This document shows, piece after piece, positions 26,943-36,549 of a stretch of DNA of 64,000 nucleotides. A program made the position numbers and the translations under genes. The first letter of the stretch is position 1, and each line of letters opens with the position of its first letter. Source of the DNA: Marinilabiliales bacterium (GTDB taxonomy: Bacteria; Bacteroidota; Bacteroidia; Bacteroidales; PUMT01); contig REEN01000055.1 in the NCBI GenBank assembly GCA_007695015.1, positions 77,788 through 141,787 of the forward strand, in the 5' to 3' direction. The notes beneath the pieces were generated by a model. That model worked only from the letters and a program-made list of their open reading frames with translations. It did no database searches and had not been told where the DNA came from.

Positions 26943-27734
26943 TTGAAACCAGACAATAACAGGCCCCTGATTTTGGTGACCAATGATGACGGGGTTAATG
27001 CTCCCGGACTTAAGACCCTGATAGAGATGGCCCTGAAAATTGGAGATGTGGTTGCTGTCGCTCCCGATGAAGGCAGGTCAGGTATGTCACATGCAATTAC
27101 CATTAAATACCCTTTGAGGATTAAAAGGATCAGGGAAGATGAGGGTCTTGAATTATGGTCCTGCTCAGGAACTCCGGCCGATTGTGTAAAACTGGCCGTC
27201 AACCAGCTGCTGGACCGGAAACCAGCGCTTCTGCTGTCGGGCATAAACCATGGCTCAAATTCGTCCATATCGGTTGTTTACAGTGGCACCATGGCAGCTG
27301 CAATTGAGGGAGGGCTGCATGGTATACCCAGTGTTGGACTTTCCATAACCGATTTTTCATCAAGACCTGATTTTTCAAGCTGTATCCTTTATGGTGAGAA
27401 GATAATTAAAAAGACTCTGACAGACGGACTGCCCCCGGGGATATGCCTTAATGTTAACTTTCCCAGCGTGCCTTCGGCGAATATAGGGGGAATCAGGATA
27501 TGCAGACAGGCAAGAGGACTTTGGATCGAGGAGTTTGACAAGCGGACAGATCCTCACAAGAGGGATTATTACTGGCTTACAGGTTATTTTGAGAACTATG
27601 AGCCCGATGCTGAAGATACAGACGAATGGGCGCTCAGAAACAATTTTGTGTCGGTAGTCCCTGTAAGGACCGATTATTCTGACCGGGAGGCGATGGCAAA
27701 ACTTACTGCTGCTTATGAGAAAGCCGGAACTTAA
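26943..27734 (+). CDS. surE: 5'/3'-nucleotidase SurE
   Basis: About 263 residues. It removes the phosphate from nucleoside 5'- and 3'-monophosphates and is a metal-dependent cytoplasmic enzyme. The N-terminal NDDG motif (ILVTNDDGVNAPGL) supplies metal ligands; SGMSHAITI, SGTPADC and SGINHGSN are the other conserved loops. There is no usable ATG: the candidates are TTG at 26913 and 26943. I chose 26943 because 26913 lies in the predicted -7 box and because 26943 gives a short N-terminus before the NDDG region. First gene of a run with the small membrane protein and lpxB. Confidence 0.93.
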   Translation: MKPDNNRPLILVTNDDGVNAPGLKTLIEMALKIGDVVAVAPDEGRSGMSHAITIKYPLRIKRIREDEGLELWSCSGTPADCVKLAVNQLLDRKPALLLSGINHGSNSSISVVYSGTMAAAIEGGLHGIPSVGLSITDFSSRPDFSSCILYGEKIIKKTLTDGLPPGICLNVNFPSVPSANIGGIRICRQARGLWIEEFDKRTDPHKRDYYWLTGYFENYEPDAEDTDEWALRNNFVSVVPVRTDYSDREAMAKLTAAYEKAGT

Positions 27735-28014
27735 TTCACAGACAACAGGTCTTGTTGCCGGACTTGTTCTGCCGCTTTTAACGTTCCTGGTATTCTACCT
27801 TATCAGGTACGGAGATATCTCTATCCCTGAGTTTATCAGGTATGTATGGTTCAGGGGTATCCTTGCCTCCCTGCTTAGCCTGAATATTTTGCCTAACCTT
27901 GCCATCTTTTATCTTTTCATCAGGAAGAACTACCTGTTTTCTGCACGGGGGGTTCTTTTCGCTACTTTCTCATATGCAGGGGTTATACTAATAGTTAAGG
28001 TTTTGTCCGGATGA
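27715..28014 (+). CDS. Small membrane protein between surE and lpxB
   Basis: 99 residues with three hydrophobic segments (about 12-30, 48-68 and 76-96) and a basic interior, so probably an inner-membrane protein. It overlaps the end of surE by 20 bases and its stop overlaps the lpxB start (ATGA), so the three genes are translationally coupled. I do not recognise a family. Its place next to lpxB suggests an envelope-linked role, by position only. Confidence 0.75.
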   Translation: MRKPELNSQTTGLVAGLVLPLLTFLVFYLIRYGDISIPEFIRYVWFRGILASLLSLNILPNLAIFYLFIRKNYLFSARGVLFATFSYAGVILIVKVLSG

Positions 28015-29135
28015 GGTATTACATCATTGCCGGCGAGGCCTCCGGTGACCTGCACGGTTCCAAGCTTATGAAGGCTATCAGGGATTTTGATCCTGATGCA
28101 GATTTCAGGTTCTGGGGGGGTGACCTTATGAAGGCCGCGGGTGGCACACTGGTCCGACATATAAACACCACCAGTTTCATGGGATTCTGGGAGGTTTTGA
28201 AGAATATCGGGAAAATATTCAGGGCCCTGCGCCTTTGCAGGAAAGATCTGATCAGGTTCAGCCCCGATGCACTGATACTTATCGATTACCCCGGCTTTAA
28301 CCTCCGGATGGCACGGTATGCCAAAAAGCACGGGATCAGGGTTATTTACTATATCTCCCCGAAAGTATGGGCCTGGAACAGTTCGCGGGTGAAAATCATA
28401 AAAAAATATGTAGACCATATGCTGACCATTCTTCCGTTCGAGACAGAATTTTTCAGGCGATATGGCTTTCAGGTGGATTATGTGGGCAACCCTGTTGCTG
28501 ATGCTATAGAAAACCGGAGTTGCAGGAGTGAGAGTGCTGAAATGTTCAGGACCAGGACAGGCGTCGGCGATAAACCCCTGATAGCTGTTCTTCCCGGAAG
28601 CAGGATCCAGGAGATCAACGGATGCCTGCCTGTTATGCTGTCTGTTGCAGGCCGGTTCAGTGGTTACCGGTTTGTGATAGCAGGGGCACCATCTGTTCCA
28701 CCAGATATTTACCAGAGGATTACCGGAGGGAAATTTACCGTATTGTTCAATGAAACCTATGCCTTGCTGCAGCACTCTTCGGCAGCGATAGTAGTAAGCG
28801 GTACGGCTACCCTGGAGACCGGACTCCTTGGTATTCCGTTTGTGGTATGTTACCGGGGCTCGTTTGTGTCGTATCAGATAGCCCGGATGTTTATAAGGGT
28901 CAGGTATATCTCTCTTGTAAACCTTATACTTGAAAAGGAGGTGGTCAGGGAACTATTGCAGGACCGGTTGAGCAGCAGGAACCTGGCTGAAGAGATGGAC
29001 CGGATCCTATCCGATCATGTATACCGGGAGAATATGCTTTCGGAGATGAACAGGCTGCGATTACTGGTTGGCAGCGCAGGTGCCTCAGAGAGGGCTGCCG
29101 GTAAAATTGCCGGCTACCTGGGAATTGGCAAATAA
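28011..29135 (+). CDS. lpxB: Lipid-A-disaccharide synthase
   Basis: 374 residues, normal for LpxB, a GT-B glycosyltransferase that joins UDP-diacylglucosamine and lipid X into lipid A disaccharide on the inner membrane surface. The N-terminus YYIIAGEASGDLHGSKLM is the family signature; PGFNLRMARYAKKHG, the YYISPKVWAWNSSR loop and ASGTATLETGLLGIPFVVCY (here VVSGTATLETGLLGIP) are conserved. It overlaps the preceding gene by four bases. Lipid A synthesis means this is a Gram-negative envelope. Confidence 0.97.
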   Translation: MRYYIIAGEASGDLHGSKLMKAIRDFDPDADFRFWGGDLMKAAGGTLVRHINTTSFMGFWEVLKNIGKIFRALRLCRKDLIRFSPDALILIDYPGFNLRMARYAKKHGIRVIYYISPKVWAWNSSRVKIIKKYVDHMLTILPFETEFFRRYGFQVDYVGNPVADAIENRSCRSESAEMFRTRTGVGDKPLIAVLPGSRIQEINGCLPVMLSVAGRFSGYRFVIAGAPSVPPDIYQRITGGKFTVLFNETYALLQHSSAAIVVSGTATLETGLLGIPFVVCYRGSFVSYQIARMFIRVRYISLVNLILEKEVVRELLQDRLSSRNLAEEMDRILSDHVYRENMLSEMNRLRLLVGSAGASERAAGKIAGYLGIGK

Positions 29136-29141
29136 TTAATT

Positions 29142-30290
29142 ATGAGAAGTCTATATGTGATAATTGCTTTAATGTTGTTTACTGTGCCGGCACGACCCGG
29201 CAACTTCCTGATCAGCCTGTTCAATGAACAGTCATTGTCGTCAATAATGGTCTCGGCTGAAAAGGGACGGTACACACTGACTGCAGACGGAAACGAGATC
29301 GGGATTTATGGTCATAATGAACTGTTGTATATAGCAATACGTGGCGACAGCCTGATGGTCAGGGATCAGTCCGGGCCTATTGGTGTTTTTTCGAGGGTGT
29401 CATTCAGTGAGACCTTGGAGTTCAGCCTGTTCGGCATAAAGCCTTCCGAACCGGCAGCAGAAAGATCCCTGTATTACGGCAACCTTGAAGTGCGGTCAGA
29501 GTACGGTCGCCTGAGCATCATAAACAAAGTTGATGAACACAACTACCTGGGTGGCGTCGTTGAGGCAGAAGCCGGTAACGGATGGTCACAGATGTTTTAC
29601 ATGGTACAGGCAATAATAAGCCGGACTTACCTTTATGGAAATATCAACAGGCATTCAGACGAAGATTTCCACCTTTGTGACGCGGTTCATTGCCAGGTTT
29701 ACAAGGGGCGTCTTACAGGTAATGAAACTATCTATGAAGCTGTCAGCCTCACGGAAGGGCTGGTAATTGTTAATGATGACAATACCCTGATCACTGCTGC
29801 TTTTCATTCCAATTGCGGTGGACAAACAGTTAACTCAGAGGATGCCTGGGTCGTTTACAGGTCCTATCTGCGCTCCATAACCGATCCTTATTGCAGGGGA
29901 GGCCGCAATGCATCGTGGCATGCGGATATTGACGGGGATGAGTGGCAGGAATACCTTGCACGGCATGGGTTTGATCCGGGAGATACAGGGCCGGGTCGCC
30001 AGTCATTCAGTCTCCGGCAACCTGCAAGGCAGTCTTTCTATACGATAGGAGAGGTAAGCATCCCTTTAAGGGTGATCAGGAATGACTGGAATCTGAGGTC
30101 GGCCTGGTTTGATATAGATGTGTCCAATCCTTCGGGAATGCTCCGTTTCAGGGGAAGGGGACACGGTCATGGTGTAGGACTATGCCAGGAAGGAGCAATG
30201 GAAATGGCTGCCCGTGGTTATAATTTTATTGATATATTGCAGTTCTACTATAATGGCGTAAAAGTAAAACAAATTGATGAACTGTTCTGA
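29142..30290 (+). CDS. SpoIID/LytB-domain protein
   Basis: 382 residues: a signal peptide (about 1-20), then a SpoIID-type domain whose markers are NYLGGVVEAEAGN, DAVHCQVYKG, HSNCGGQTVNSEDAW and the C-terminal GHGHGVGLCQEGAMEMAARG. In Firmicutes SpoIID is a lytic transglycosylase of spore peptidoglycan; in Bacteroidota these homologues are uncharacterised but probably act on peptidoglycan in the periplasm. It starts only six bases after lpxB, so it is in the same run. The Glu of EAEAGN is in the position expected for the catalytic acid, but I cannot confirm activity. Confidence 0.88.
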   Translation: MRSLYVIIALMLFTVPARPGNFLISLFNEQSLSSIMVSAEKGRYTLTADGNEIGIYGHNELLYIAIRGDSLMVRDQSGPIGVFSRVSFSETLEFSLFGIKPSEPAAERSLYYGNLEVRSEYGRLSIINKVDEHNYLGGVVEAEAGNGWSQMFYMVQAIISRTYLYGNINRHSDEDFHLCDAVHCQVYKGRLTGNETIYEAVSLTEGLVIVNDDNTLITAAFHSNCGGQTVNSEDAWVVYRSYLRSITDPYCRGGRNASWHADIDGDEWQEYLARHGFDPGDTGPGRQSFSLRQPARQSFYTIGEVSIPLRVIRNDWNLRSAWFDIDVSNPSGMLRFRGRGHGHGVGLCQEGAMEMAARGYNFIDILQFYYNGVKVKQIDELF

Positions 30291-30342
30291 GATAATCAGG
30301 CCGGTCCGGCACCGCAGCCGGTTATGAAAACCCTTCAGAGAG

Positions 30343-32757
30343 ATGTTTGTACTGGTATTAAAAGAAGTAGGCAGCTTTTTCAGTTCACTCACAGGCTATG
30401 TTTCTGCCGGAGTGTTCCTCGTGGTGAGCGGGCTCTTTATATGGGTATTCCCCGGAGAGCTCAACATACCCGACAGCGGGTATGCAACACTTGATACACT
30501 CTTTATTATTGCTCCATGGGTTTTCCTTTTCCTGGTACCTGCCGTAACCATGCGATTGTTTGCCGAAGAAAAAAGGTCAGGCACCCTTGAGCTGCTGCAC
30601 GTTAGGCCTTTAAGTGATCTTAATATTGTCACTGCCAAGTTTGCCGCCGCAGTTGTTTTGATTGTCATTACCCTGCTGCCCACGCTAATCTGGTTCTGGT
30701 CTGTTCACTCCCTCGGAAATCCCCCGGGTAATCTTGATGCCGGCGCCATCTGGGGATCCTATATCGGACTTGTATTTCTGGCAAGCTGTTATGCCGCGAT
30801 AGGCCTTTTCGCATCTTCTCTTACAGGGAACCAGATCTTTGCCTTCATACTGACCGTGCTTCTGTGCTTTTTCTTCTTTACGGGTTTTGAGATGATCAGC
30901 ATTCTGCCTTTGCCTTCAGGTATCCAGGAACTCCTTCTTCACCTGGGTATAAATGAACATTACAGGTCTGTTTCAAGAGGAGTGGTCGATTCGCGCAACA
31001 TAGTCTATTTCCTCTCACTTATCACTTTCTTTGTTTACCTTACCGCGAACGTTTTGGAAGGCAGGAAGAAAAGGCATTATGCGGGGCCGGCCTTCCTGCT
31101 GGGGGGACTGGTACTGATAGGTATGATCTCAGGACATGTTTATTACAGGGCTGATCTGACGGCAGACAAGCGTTACACGCTTTCAGACGCCTCCCGCGAG
31201 GTTCTCAACAGGCTCGATGATGTGGTTCATGTCAGGGTTTACCTTGATGGTGACCTGCCTGCAGGTTTCAGACGTATGAGGAACTCGGTAAGGGATTTGC
31301 TTGATGAGTTCAGGGTGGTCGCAGGCACAAGGCTGCATTATGAATTCATTGACCCTTCAGATTTTGATGATGCTTCGGTAAGGAACGATCTGTTCAGGCA
31401 GTTGCATGGCAAGGGCCTTAATCCCACAAATATCGAAATAACGGAAAGGGGAGGAGGACGTTCCCAAAGGCTTGTTTTTCCAGGAGCTTTAGTCACTTAC
31501 AAGGGACTTGAGATCCCGGTGAATCTTTTAAGGAATAATCCTGCGCTGCACGCTGAGCAGAACCTGAACAATTCCATACAGGGACTCGAATATGAATTTG
31601 CCAGTGCTTTGTACTCGATAACAGATCCTGAAGCCAGAAGGATTGCGTTTATAGAAGGGCACGGAGAGCTCGATGAAATGCTGGTGTCGGGAGCCAGTAA
31701 TGCTATGGCCCGGTATTATGATATATACCGGGGGCGTATTGACCCGGATGACCCCCGCAGCCTTGACGACTATGATGCAGTGATTATTGCCAAACCGCTC
31801 AGGCCTTTTTCCGAACGGGAAAAATATGTGATAGACCAGTATATAATGAGAGGCGGCAGTGTTATGTGGTTTATTGATCCGGTTGCTATCGATCTGGATA
31901 GCCTTACATATCAGAGTGAAGCTGTAGCCCTGATCAAGGATCTGAACCTGGATGACCAGCTTTTCCGGTATGGGGTAAGGCTTAATCCCAACCTCATAAT
32001 GGATATAAACTGCCTTCTTATTCCGGTAAATGTGGGTCTGGCCGGACAGGAGGCCAGGTTTGTGCCTGCACCCTGGTATTTTTCTCCGCTTCTGGCAGGA
32101 GATGACAACCACCCCGTTACCAGGGGCCTTAACTATGTAAAAGCCGAATTTGCAAGTGTTATCGATACCGTTGGCACGGATCCGCTAATAAGACGGGACG
32201 TATTGCTTAGGTCTTCTCCCGCTACCCGCGTGGTCAATGCCCCTGTTCTTGTAAGTCTTGACATGGCCCGAAAGGAGCCTCGCAGCAGCGACTTTAACCT
32301 GGGTGGGCAGCCTGTTGCTGTAATGCTTGAGGGAGAGTTCACATCTGTTTTTGCCAACAGGATAATATCAGGGATAATAGGACGGGATGACCCCGGTTTC
32401 AGGGATAGGGGTGAATTGACCCGCATGCTGGTTGTCTCCGACGGAGATATAATAAGGAATGATGTTACCGTATCAGGAGGTGTACCTGAACCATTGCCGC
32501 TAGGTTATGACAGGTATTCGGAGCAGACATTCGGAAACAGGGAGTTTATCGTCAATGCCCTGAATTACCTTCTTGATGAACACGGGTTGATGGAGTTGCG
32601 AACCCGCGAGCTGAGACTGAGGTTGCTTGACCGCCAGAGATTGCGTGAAGAGCGTACTGCATGGCAGGTCATCAATCTCACGGTGCCATTTATCCTGATT
32701 GTTATTGCCGGACTTATTTATAATTATATCCGTAAAAGGCTCTACAGTTACAGATGA
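30343..32757 (+). CDS. Fused GldF-GldG ABC transporter protein (gliding-associated)
   Basis: 804 residues. The first ~235 residues are an ABC-2 type permease with six hydrophobic helices and the conserved RLFAEEKRSGTLELL loop, matching GldF. A further helix at ~240-262 then leads into a periplasmic GldG-like domain (DLTADKRYTLSDASREVL...) up to a final membrane helix near residues 780-798. In Flavobacterium GldF and GldG are separate proteins of about 240 and 560 residues, so this is a full-length fusion. GldA, the ATPase partner, is not in the window. The role is in gliding or T9SS-linked surface transport in motile relatives; whether this organism glides is unknown. It overlaps the next gene by four bases. 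Confidence 0.9.
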   Translation: MFVLVLKEVGSFFSSLTGYVSAGVFLVVSGLFIWVFPGELNIPDSGYATLDTLFIIAPWVFLFLVPAVTMRLFAEEKRSGTLELLHVRPLSDLNIVTAKFAAAVVLIVITLLPTLIWFWSVHSLGNPPGNLDAGAIWGSYIGLVFLASCYAAIGLFASSLTGNQIFAFILTVLLCFFFFTGFEMISILPLPSGIQELLLHLGINEHYRSVSRGVVDSRNIVYFLSLITFFVYLTANVLEGRKKRHYAGPAFLLGGLVLIGMISGHVYYRADLTADKRYTLSDASREVLNRLDDVVHVRVYLDGDLPAGFRRMRNSVRDLLDEFRVVAGTRLHYEFIDPSDFDDASVRNDLFRQLHGKGLNPTNIEITERGGGRSQRLVFPGALVTYKGLEIPVNLLRNNPALHAEQNLNNSIQGLEYEFASALYSITDPEARRIAFIEGHGELDEMLVSGASNAMARYYDIYRGRIDPDDPRSLDDYDAVIIAKPLRPFSEREKYVIDQYIMRGGSVMWFIDPVAIDLDSLTYQSEAVALIKDLNLDDQLFRYGVRLNPNLIMDINCLLIPVNVGLAGQEARFVPAPWYFSPLLAGDDNHPVTRGLNYVKAEFASVIDTVGTDPLIRRDVLLRSSPATRVVNAPVLVSLDMARKEPRSSDFNLGGQPVAVMLEGEFTSVFANRIISGIIGRDDPGFRDRGELTRMLVVSDGDIIRNDVTVSGGVPEPLPLGYDRYSEQTFGNREFIVNALNYLLDEHGLMELRTRELRLRLLDRQRLREERTAWQVINLTVPFILIVIAGLIYNYIRKRLYSYR

Positions 32758-33758
32758 CGACAACAGGTGCCATGCGTAAATACAGATACCATATGGCTGC
32801 GGTGTTGCTGCTTGCCCTGCTTGTTGTCCTGATCCGTCACTACAGGGGTGCTACAACACTGGGAAAATGGGAGACCAGGTTTGCTGTTAAAAATTATGAG
32901 AGGGTTGACAGGATTGTAATTTGCGATGGCAACAGCGAGATAAAACTCGAACGGGAAGGTGATATATGGATTCTAAACTCCCGGTTTGAAGCAAGGAAAG
33001 AGGCAGTTGACATGCTCCTTCAGACATTTGGGAGGTTGCGCGTGAGTAGTCCCGTTCCCCTTTCTCAGAGGGATGATGTAATGAAAAGCCTTGCCGAAGA
33101 GGCGGTTACTGTCGAAGCTGCTGCCGGACGCAGATCACGAAAATTTCGCGTATGGTCTCCGGGGCAGGGGTCGCCCACCTATATGATCAGGGATGGATAT
33201 GGCCAGCCTTATATTGTTGATATTATTGGTTTTGAGGGACATGTTGCCTCTGTTTTCGTGGTTGATCAGGGTTACTGGCGGCCTAACGTGCTGTTCAGCT
33301 ATCGCCCGGGTGATATAAGTGAGGTGGTTGTACATCACAGGGAAGACACCGACGGGTCGTTTGTTCTCCGGCAGCCGCAAAGGCAGCATTACCGTTTATT
33401 TGCTTATCCCGGCAATGATGAATATGATGGTATAAACGATTCCCTGGTTATACGGTTCCTTTCAAATTTCATATATGTTCCGTTTGAAAGACCGGCCCGG
33501 GAGGATGAGGCCCTGATGGCCGACTCACTTTTAGTTGCCGGTCATGACCACTATATAAGAGTTACATGCCGTGAAGGATATGTTTCTGAACTTTCATTGC
33601 ACAGGATTATCAGCGGTTATGAGGATGGCGATCCGGTTTTTGATATTTTCAGGCTGCACGGGATTTCAGACGGGGGTGCAGACATGGTAGTAGTGCCATA
33701 TCATTCGGTTGACCTGCTTTTGCGAAGCTCATCGTATTTTCTTCGGGAAGGCAGGTAG
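32754..33758 (+). CDS. DUF4340-type membrane-anchored protein
   Basis: 334 residues with one N-terminal membrane helix (about 12-28) and a mostly beta soluble part, as in DUF4340 proteins that sit next to GldF-GldG permease genes. The start ATG at 32754 overlaps the fused gldFG stop (ATGA), so it is probably a third part of the same transporter; an alternative start at 32772 is possible. The family function is not established. The repeats FRVWSPGQGSPTYMI and similar loops are not informative. Confidence 0.78.
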   Translation: MTTTGAMRKYRYHMAAVLLLALLVVLIRHYRGATTLGKWETRFAVKNYERVDRIVICDGNSEIKLEREGDIWILNSRFEARKEAVDMLLQTFGRLRVSSPVPLSQRDDVMKSLAEEAVTVEAAAGRRSRKFRVWSPGQGSPTYMIRDGYGQPYIVDIIGFEGHVASVFVVDQGYWRPNVLFSYRPGDISEVVVHHREDTDGSFVLRQPQRQHYRLFAYPGNDEYDGINDSLVIRFLSNFIYVPFERPAREDEALMADSLLVAGHDHYIRVTCREGYVSELSLHRIISGYEDGDPVFDIFRLHGISDGGADMVVVPYHSVDLLLRSSSYFLREGR

Positions 33759-33894
33759 TACGGAATTTATTCGATGTGCATCACATATTGTTCAGGTTAT
33801 TTTTTTTTTGTATTATTGGTATTTGCATTTTTCCCGTAAGATGCACATAAACAAAGTATTTTAAGAACGCAATTACTAATAAAACCACTATCAT

Positions 33895-35025
33895 ATGAAG
33901 TTTGTTGTTTCCAGCACCGATCTGCTGAATCACCTTCAGGCTGTCAGCCGGGTAATCAGCACAAAAAACACCCTGCCAATCCTGGATAATTTTTTGTTTA
34001 ACCTGAAGGATAATGAGCTGGTAATAACGGCTTCCGACCTGGAATCTACCCTGACCACAAGGATGGATCTGGATAATACATCCGGAGGGGGGCTTGTAGC
34101 ATTACCGGCCAGGATCCTTACCGATACGCTCAGGGAGTTTCCTGAACAACCGCTGACGTTTGAAATTTCAGAAGAGAACTACTCGGTTGCCATTACCACG
34201 GAGAACGGTAAATTCAATGTGGTAGGGCAGAGCGGTGAGGACTTCCCGCAGTACCCGGTCCTTAAGGACGATATTAAGGTTACTGTAAAGATGGGCGCTG
34301 ATGTTATGCTCAATGGTATATCCAAAACAATATTTGCCACTGCTGATGATGAGCTGAGGCCCGTTATGAACGGTATCTTCCTTGACTTTACTCCTGACAA
34401 TATGATCTTTGTGGCATCAGATGCACATAAGCTGGTCAGATATAAAAGATTTGATGTGAAAACGGAGGAGCAGTCCTCATTCATCCTTCCAAAGAAACCT
34501 GCATCATTGCTGAGAAATATCCTTGCACGTGAAAAAGGCGAAGTAATAGTTGAGTTTGATGATAAGAATGCACTGTTCACCCTTACTGATTATAAACTGG
34601 TCTGCAGGCTTGTTGAAGGGAATTATCCCAACTACAGCTCGGTGATCCCTGCCGACAACCCCAATAAGCTTGTGATCGACAGGCTGGATATTATCAATTC
34701 GTTGAAAAGGGTTTCGGTATTCTCCAGCCAGGCCAGTAACCTGGTCAAGCTGGAACTGGATGAGAACCAGATTACCACATCTGCTCAGGATATTGATTTC
34801 AGTATCTCTGCATATGAGAGGCTTCAGTGCCAGTATGAAGGGGATAAGATGGAGATAGGTTTCAAATCCACATTCCTGATCGAGATACTAAACAATCTTG
34901 CTTCCCGGGAGGTGATAATGGAGCTTAGTGATCCCTCCAGGGCAGGTCTTCTTTTGCCTGCTGAAAAAGAGAGTGATGAGGAGGACCTGCTGATGCTTCT
35001 CATGCCTATGATGATAAACGTATAG
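33895..35025 (+). CDS. dnaN: DNA polymerase III sliding clamp (beta subunit)
   Basis: 376 residues, the usual length of the ring-shaped processivity factor. MKFVVSSTDLLNHLQAVSRV at the N-terminus, KNTLPILDNFLF, the SGEDFPQYP loop and EGNYPNYSSVIP are family signatures, and the C-terminus ends in LLMLLMPMMINV, matching the typical terminal LMPM motif of the clamp. It is separated from the gldFG group by 136 bases and so probably has its own promoter. In many Bacteroidota dnaN is not next to dnaA, as here. Confidence 0.98.
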   Translation: MKFVVSSTDLLNHLQAVSRVISTKNTLPILDNFLFNLKDNELVITASDLESTLTTRMDLDNTSGGGLVALPARILTDTLREFPEQPLTFEISEENYSVAITTENGKFNVVGQSGEDFPQYPVLKDDIKVTVKMGADVMLNGISKTIFATADDELRPVMNGIFLDFTPDNMIFVASDAHKLVRYKRFDVKTEEQSSFILPKKPASLLRNILAREKGEVIVEFDDKNALFTLTDYKLVCRLVEGNYPNYSSVIPADNPNKLVIDRLDIINSLKRVSVFSSQASNLVKLELDENQITTSAQDIDFSISAYERLQCQYEGDKMEIGFKSTFLIEILNNLASREVIMELSDPSRAGLLLPAEKESDEEDLLMLLMPMMINV

Positions 35026-35050
35026 CAGGGCTTTCCTGCAAAACAATATC

Positions 35051-35821
35051 ATGAACAAACTGAAGCTTAAGAACCCGCTGATCTTTTTTGATCTTGAAAC
35101 CACAGGGATTGACGTTGTCAAGGACAGGATTGTCGAACTGTCATACCTGAAGGTGTACCCGGATGGCAAGGAGGAGACAAGAACCTGGCTCATTAATCCC
35201 GGAATGCCAATCCCGCCTGAATCCACTGCTATACATGGCATATCAGACAATGACGTAAAAGATGCTCCTGCTTTCCAGCAGGTTGCTCAAAAACTTGCCA
35301 ATGAGTTTGAGGGATGTGATTTTGCCGGGTTTAATTCAAACAAGTTTGATATCCCCCTGCTTGCCGAGGAGTTTTTGAGGACCAATGTCGATTTTGACAT
35401 GAAAAAGCGCAAGTTCATCGATGTGATGATCATCTTTATGAAGATGGAGCAGCGCAACCTTGGTGCTGCATACCGGTTTTACTGCAACAGGGAGCTGGAT
35501 GATGCACACAGCGCCGAAGCAGATACCCGGGCCACTTATGAGATCCTGCAGGCCCAGATTGACAGGTACGGTGATCTTGAAAATGATGTGGATATGCTTT
35601 CGGCGTTCTCTTCGCACAACCGCAATGTTGATTACATGGGACGAATCGTCTACAATGATAATGATGTCGAAGTGATAAACTTTGGCAAGTACAAGGGAGT
35701 CCCGGTTGAGGAGGTGCTTGAAAAGGATCCGGGTTATTACAGCTGGATAATGAATGCAGACTTTCCCCAGTATACAAAGAAGGTCCTTACAAACATAAAG
35801 CTCAGGAAATTCAACAAGTAG
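35051..35821 (+). CDS. DEDD-family 3'-5' exonuclease with C-terminal DUF3820-like domain
   Basis: 256 residues. The N-terminal two thirds are an exonuclease fold with the first metal motif IFFDLETTG (Asp14, Glu16), the second near FAGFNSNKFDIPLL, and the third AHSAEADTRATYEIL (His and Asp), so it is a DnaQ/epsilon-like DEDDh enzyme. The last ~45 residues (NFGKYKGVPVEEVLEKDP...) resemble DUF3820. It begins 25 bases after dnaN, which fits a proofreading or repair role, but it is not demonstrably the polymerase III epsilon subunit. Confidence 0.9.
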   Translation: MNKLKLKNPLIFFDLETTGIDVVKDRIVELSYLKVYPDGKEETRTWLINPGMPIPPESTAIHGISDNDVKDAPAFQQVAQKLANEFEGCDFAGFNSNKFDIPLLAEEFLRTNVDFDMKKRKFIDVMIIFMKMEQRNLGAAYRFYCNRELDDAHSAEADTRATYEILQAQIDRYGDLENDVDMLSAFSSHNRNVDYMGRIVYNDNDVEVINFGKYKGVPVEEVLEKDPGYYSWIMNADFPQYTKKVLTNIKLRKFNK

Positions 35822-35834
35822 GAACCGGAACCTG

Positions 35835-36446
35835 ATGAAGATAATTTGTATTGGCCGAAATTATGCTGATCATGCCAGGGAACTTAACAACCCGGTGCCT
35901 GAGAAGCCGGTATTTTTTCTTAAGCCTGACACCTCGCTGGTACTAAACAACAGGCCATTCTTCTACCCTGATTTTTCATCAAATATTCACCATGAGGTTG
36001 AGATAGTAATCAGGATCAACCGTCTTGGCAGAAATATCGACCAGCGTTTTGCACACAGGTATTACGATGAAATAACTGCAGGAATTGATTTCACGGCCCG
36101 TGACCTGCAGGACAGGTGCAAGGAGAAGGGGTTGCCGTGGGAGATTTCCAAGGCTTTTGACAATTCAGCCCCTCTGGGAAGGTTCGTCAAAAAAAGTGAA
36201 ACAGGCGACCCCGGCAATATCCCGATCCGGCTTGATATAAACGGTAAAACCGTGCAGGAAGGGAGCTCATCGCAGATGATCTTTTCGTTCGATCATATAA
36301 TATCATATATTTCACAGTTCATTACCCTTAAGATAGGAGACCTGATCTTTACCGGCACCCCTGCCGGAGTGGGGCCGGTAAGTGTCGGCGACAGGCTGCA
36401 GGCCTGGCTGAATGATGAGATGCTTCTCGATTTTTATGTGAAATGA
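35835..36446 (+). CDS. Fumarylacetoacetate hydrolase-family protein
   Basis: 203 residues. GRNYADHARELNNPVPEKPV, HHEVEIVIRI (metal-binding Glu pair), GIDFTARDLQ and the TGTPAGVGPVSVGDRL loop are classic FAH-superfamily markers. Members include acylpyruvases, oxaloacetate decarboxylases and 2-hydroxyhepta-diene-dioate isomerases; the short length is like the YcgM/FAHD1 acylpyruvase group. It follows the exonuclease by 13 bases, so it is likely on the same transcript, although the functions seem unrelated. The exact substrate cannot be read from the sequence. Confidence 0.9.
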   Translation: MKIICIGRNYADHARELNNPVPEKPVFFLKPDTSLVLNNRPFFYPDFSSNIHHEVEIVIRINRLGRNIDQRFAHRYYDEITAGIDFTARDLQDRCKEKGLPWEISKAFDNSAPLGRFVKKSETGDPGNIPIRLDINGKTVQEGSSSQMIFSFDHIISYISQFITLKIGDLIFTGTPAGVGPVSVGDRLQAWLNDEMLLDFYVK

Positions 36447-36549
36447 CCTTTCCCCGGGACCCTGCTCCGGGAAAACCCGGTCCACTCCATGGAACTTTTA
36501 CGGTTGAAGGCTGCCATCCTTATTACCGGCTGTCAGTCAGTGTGCTGCT

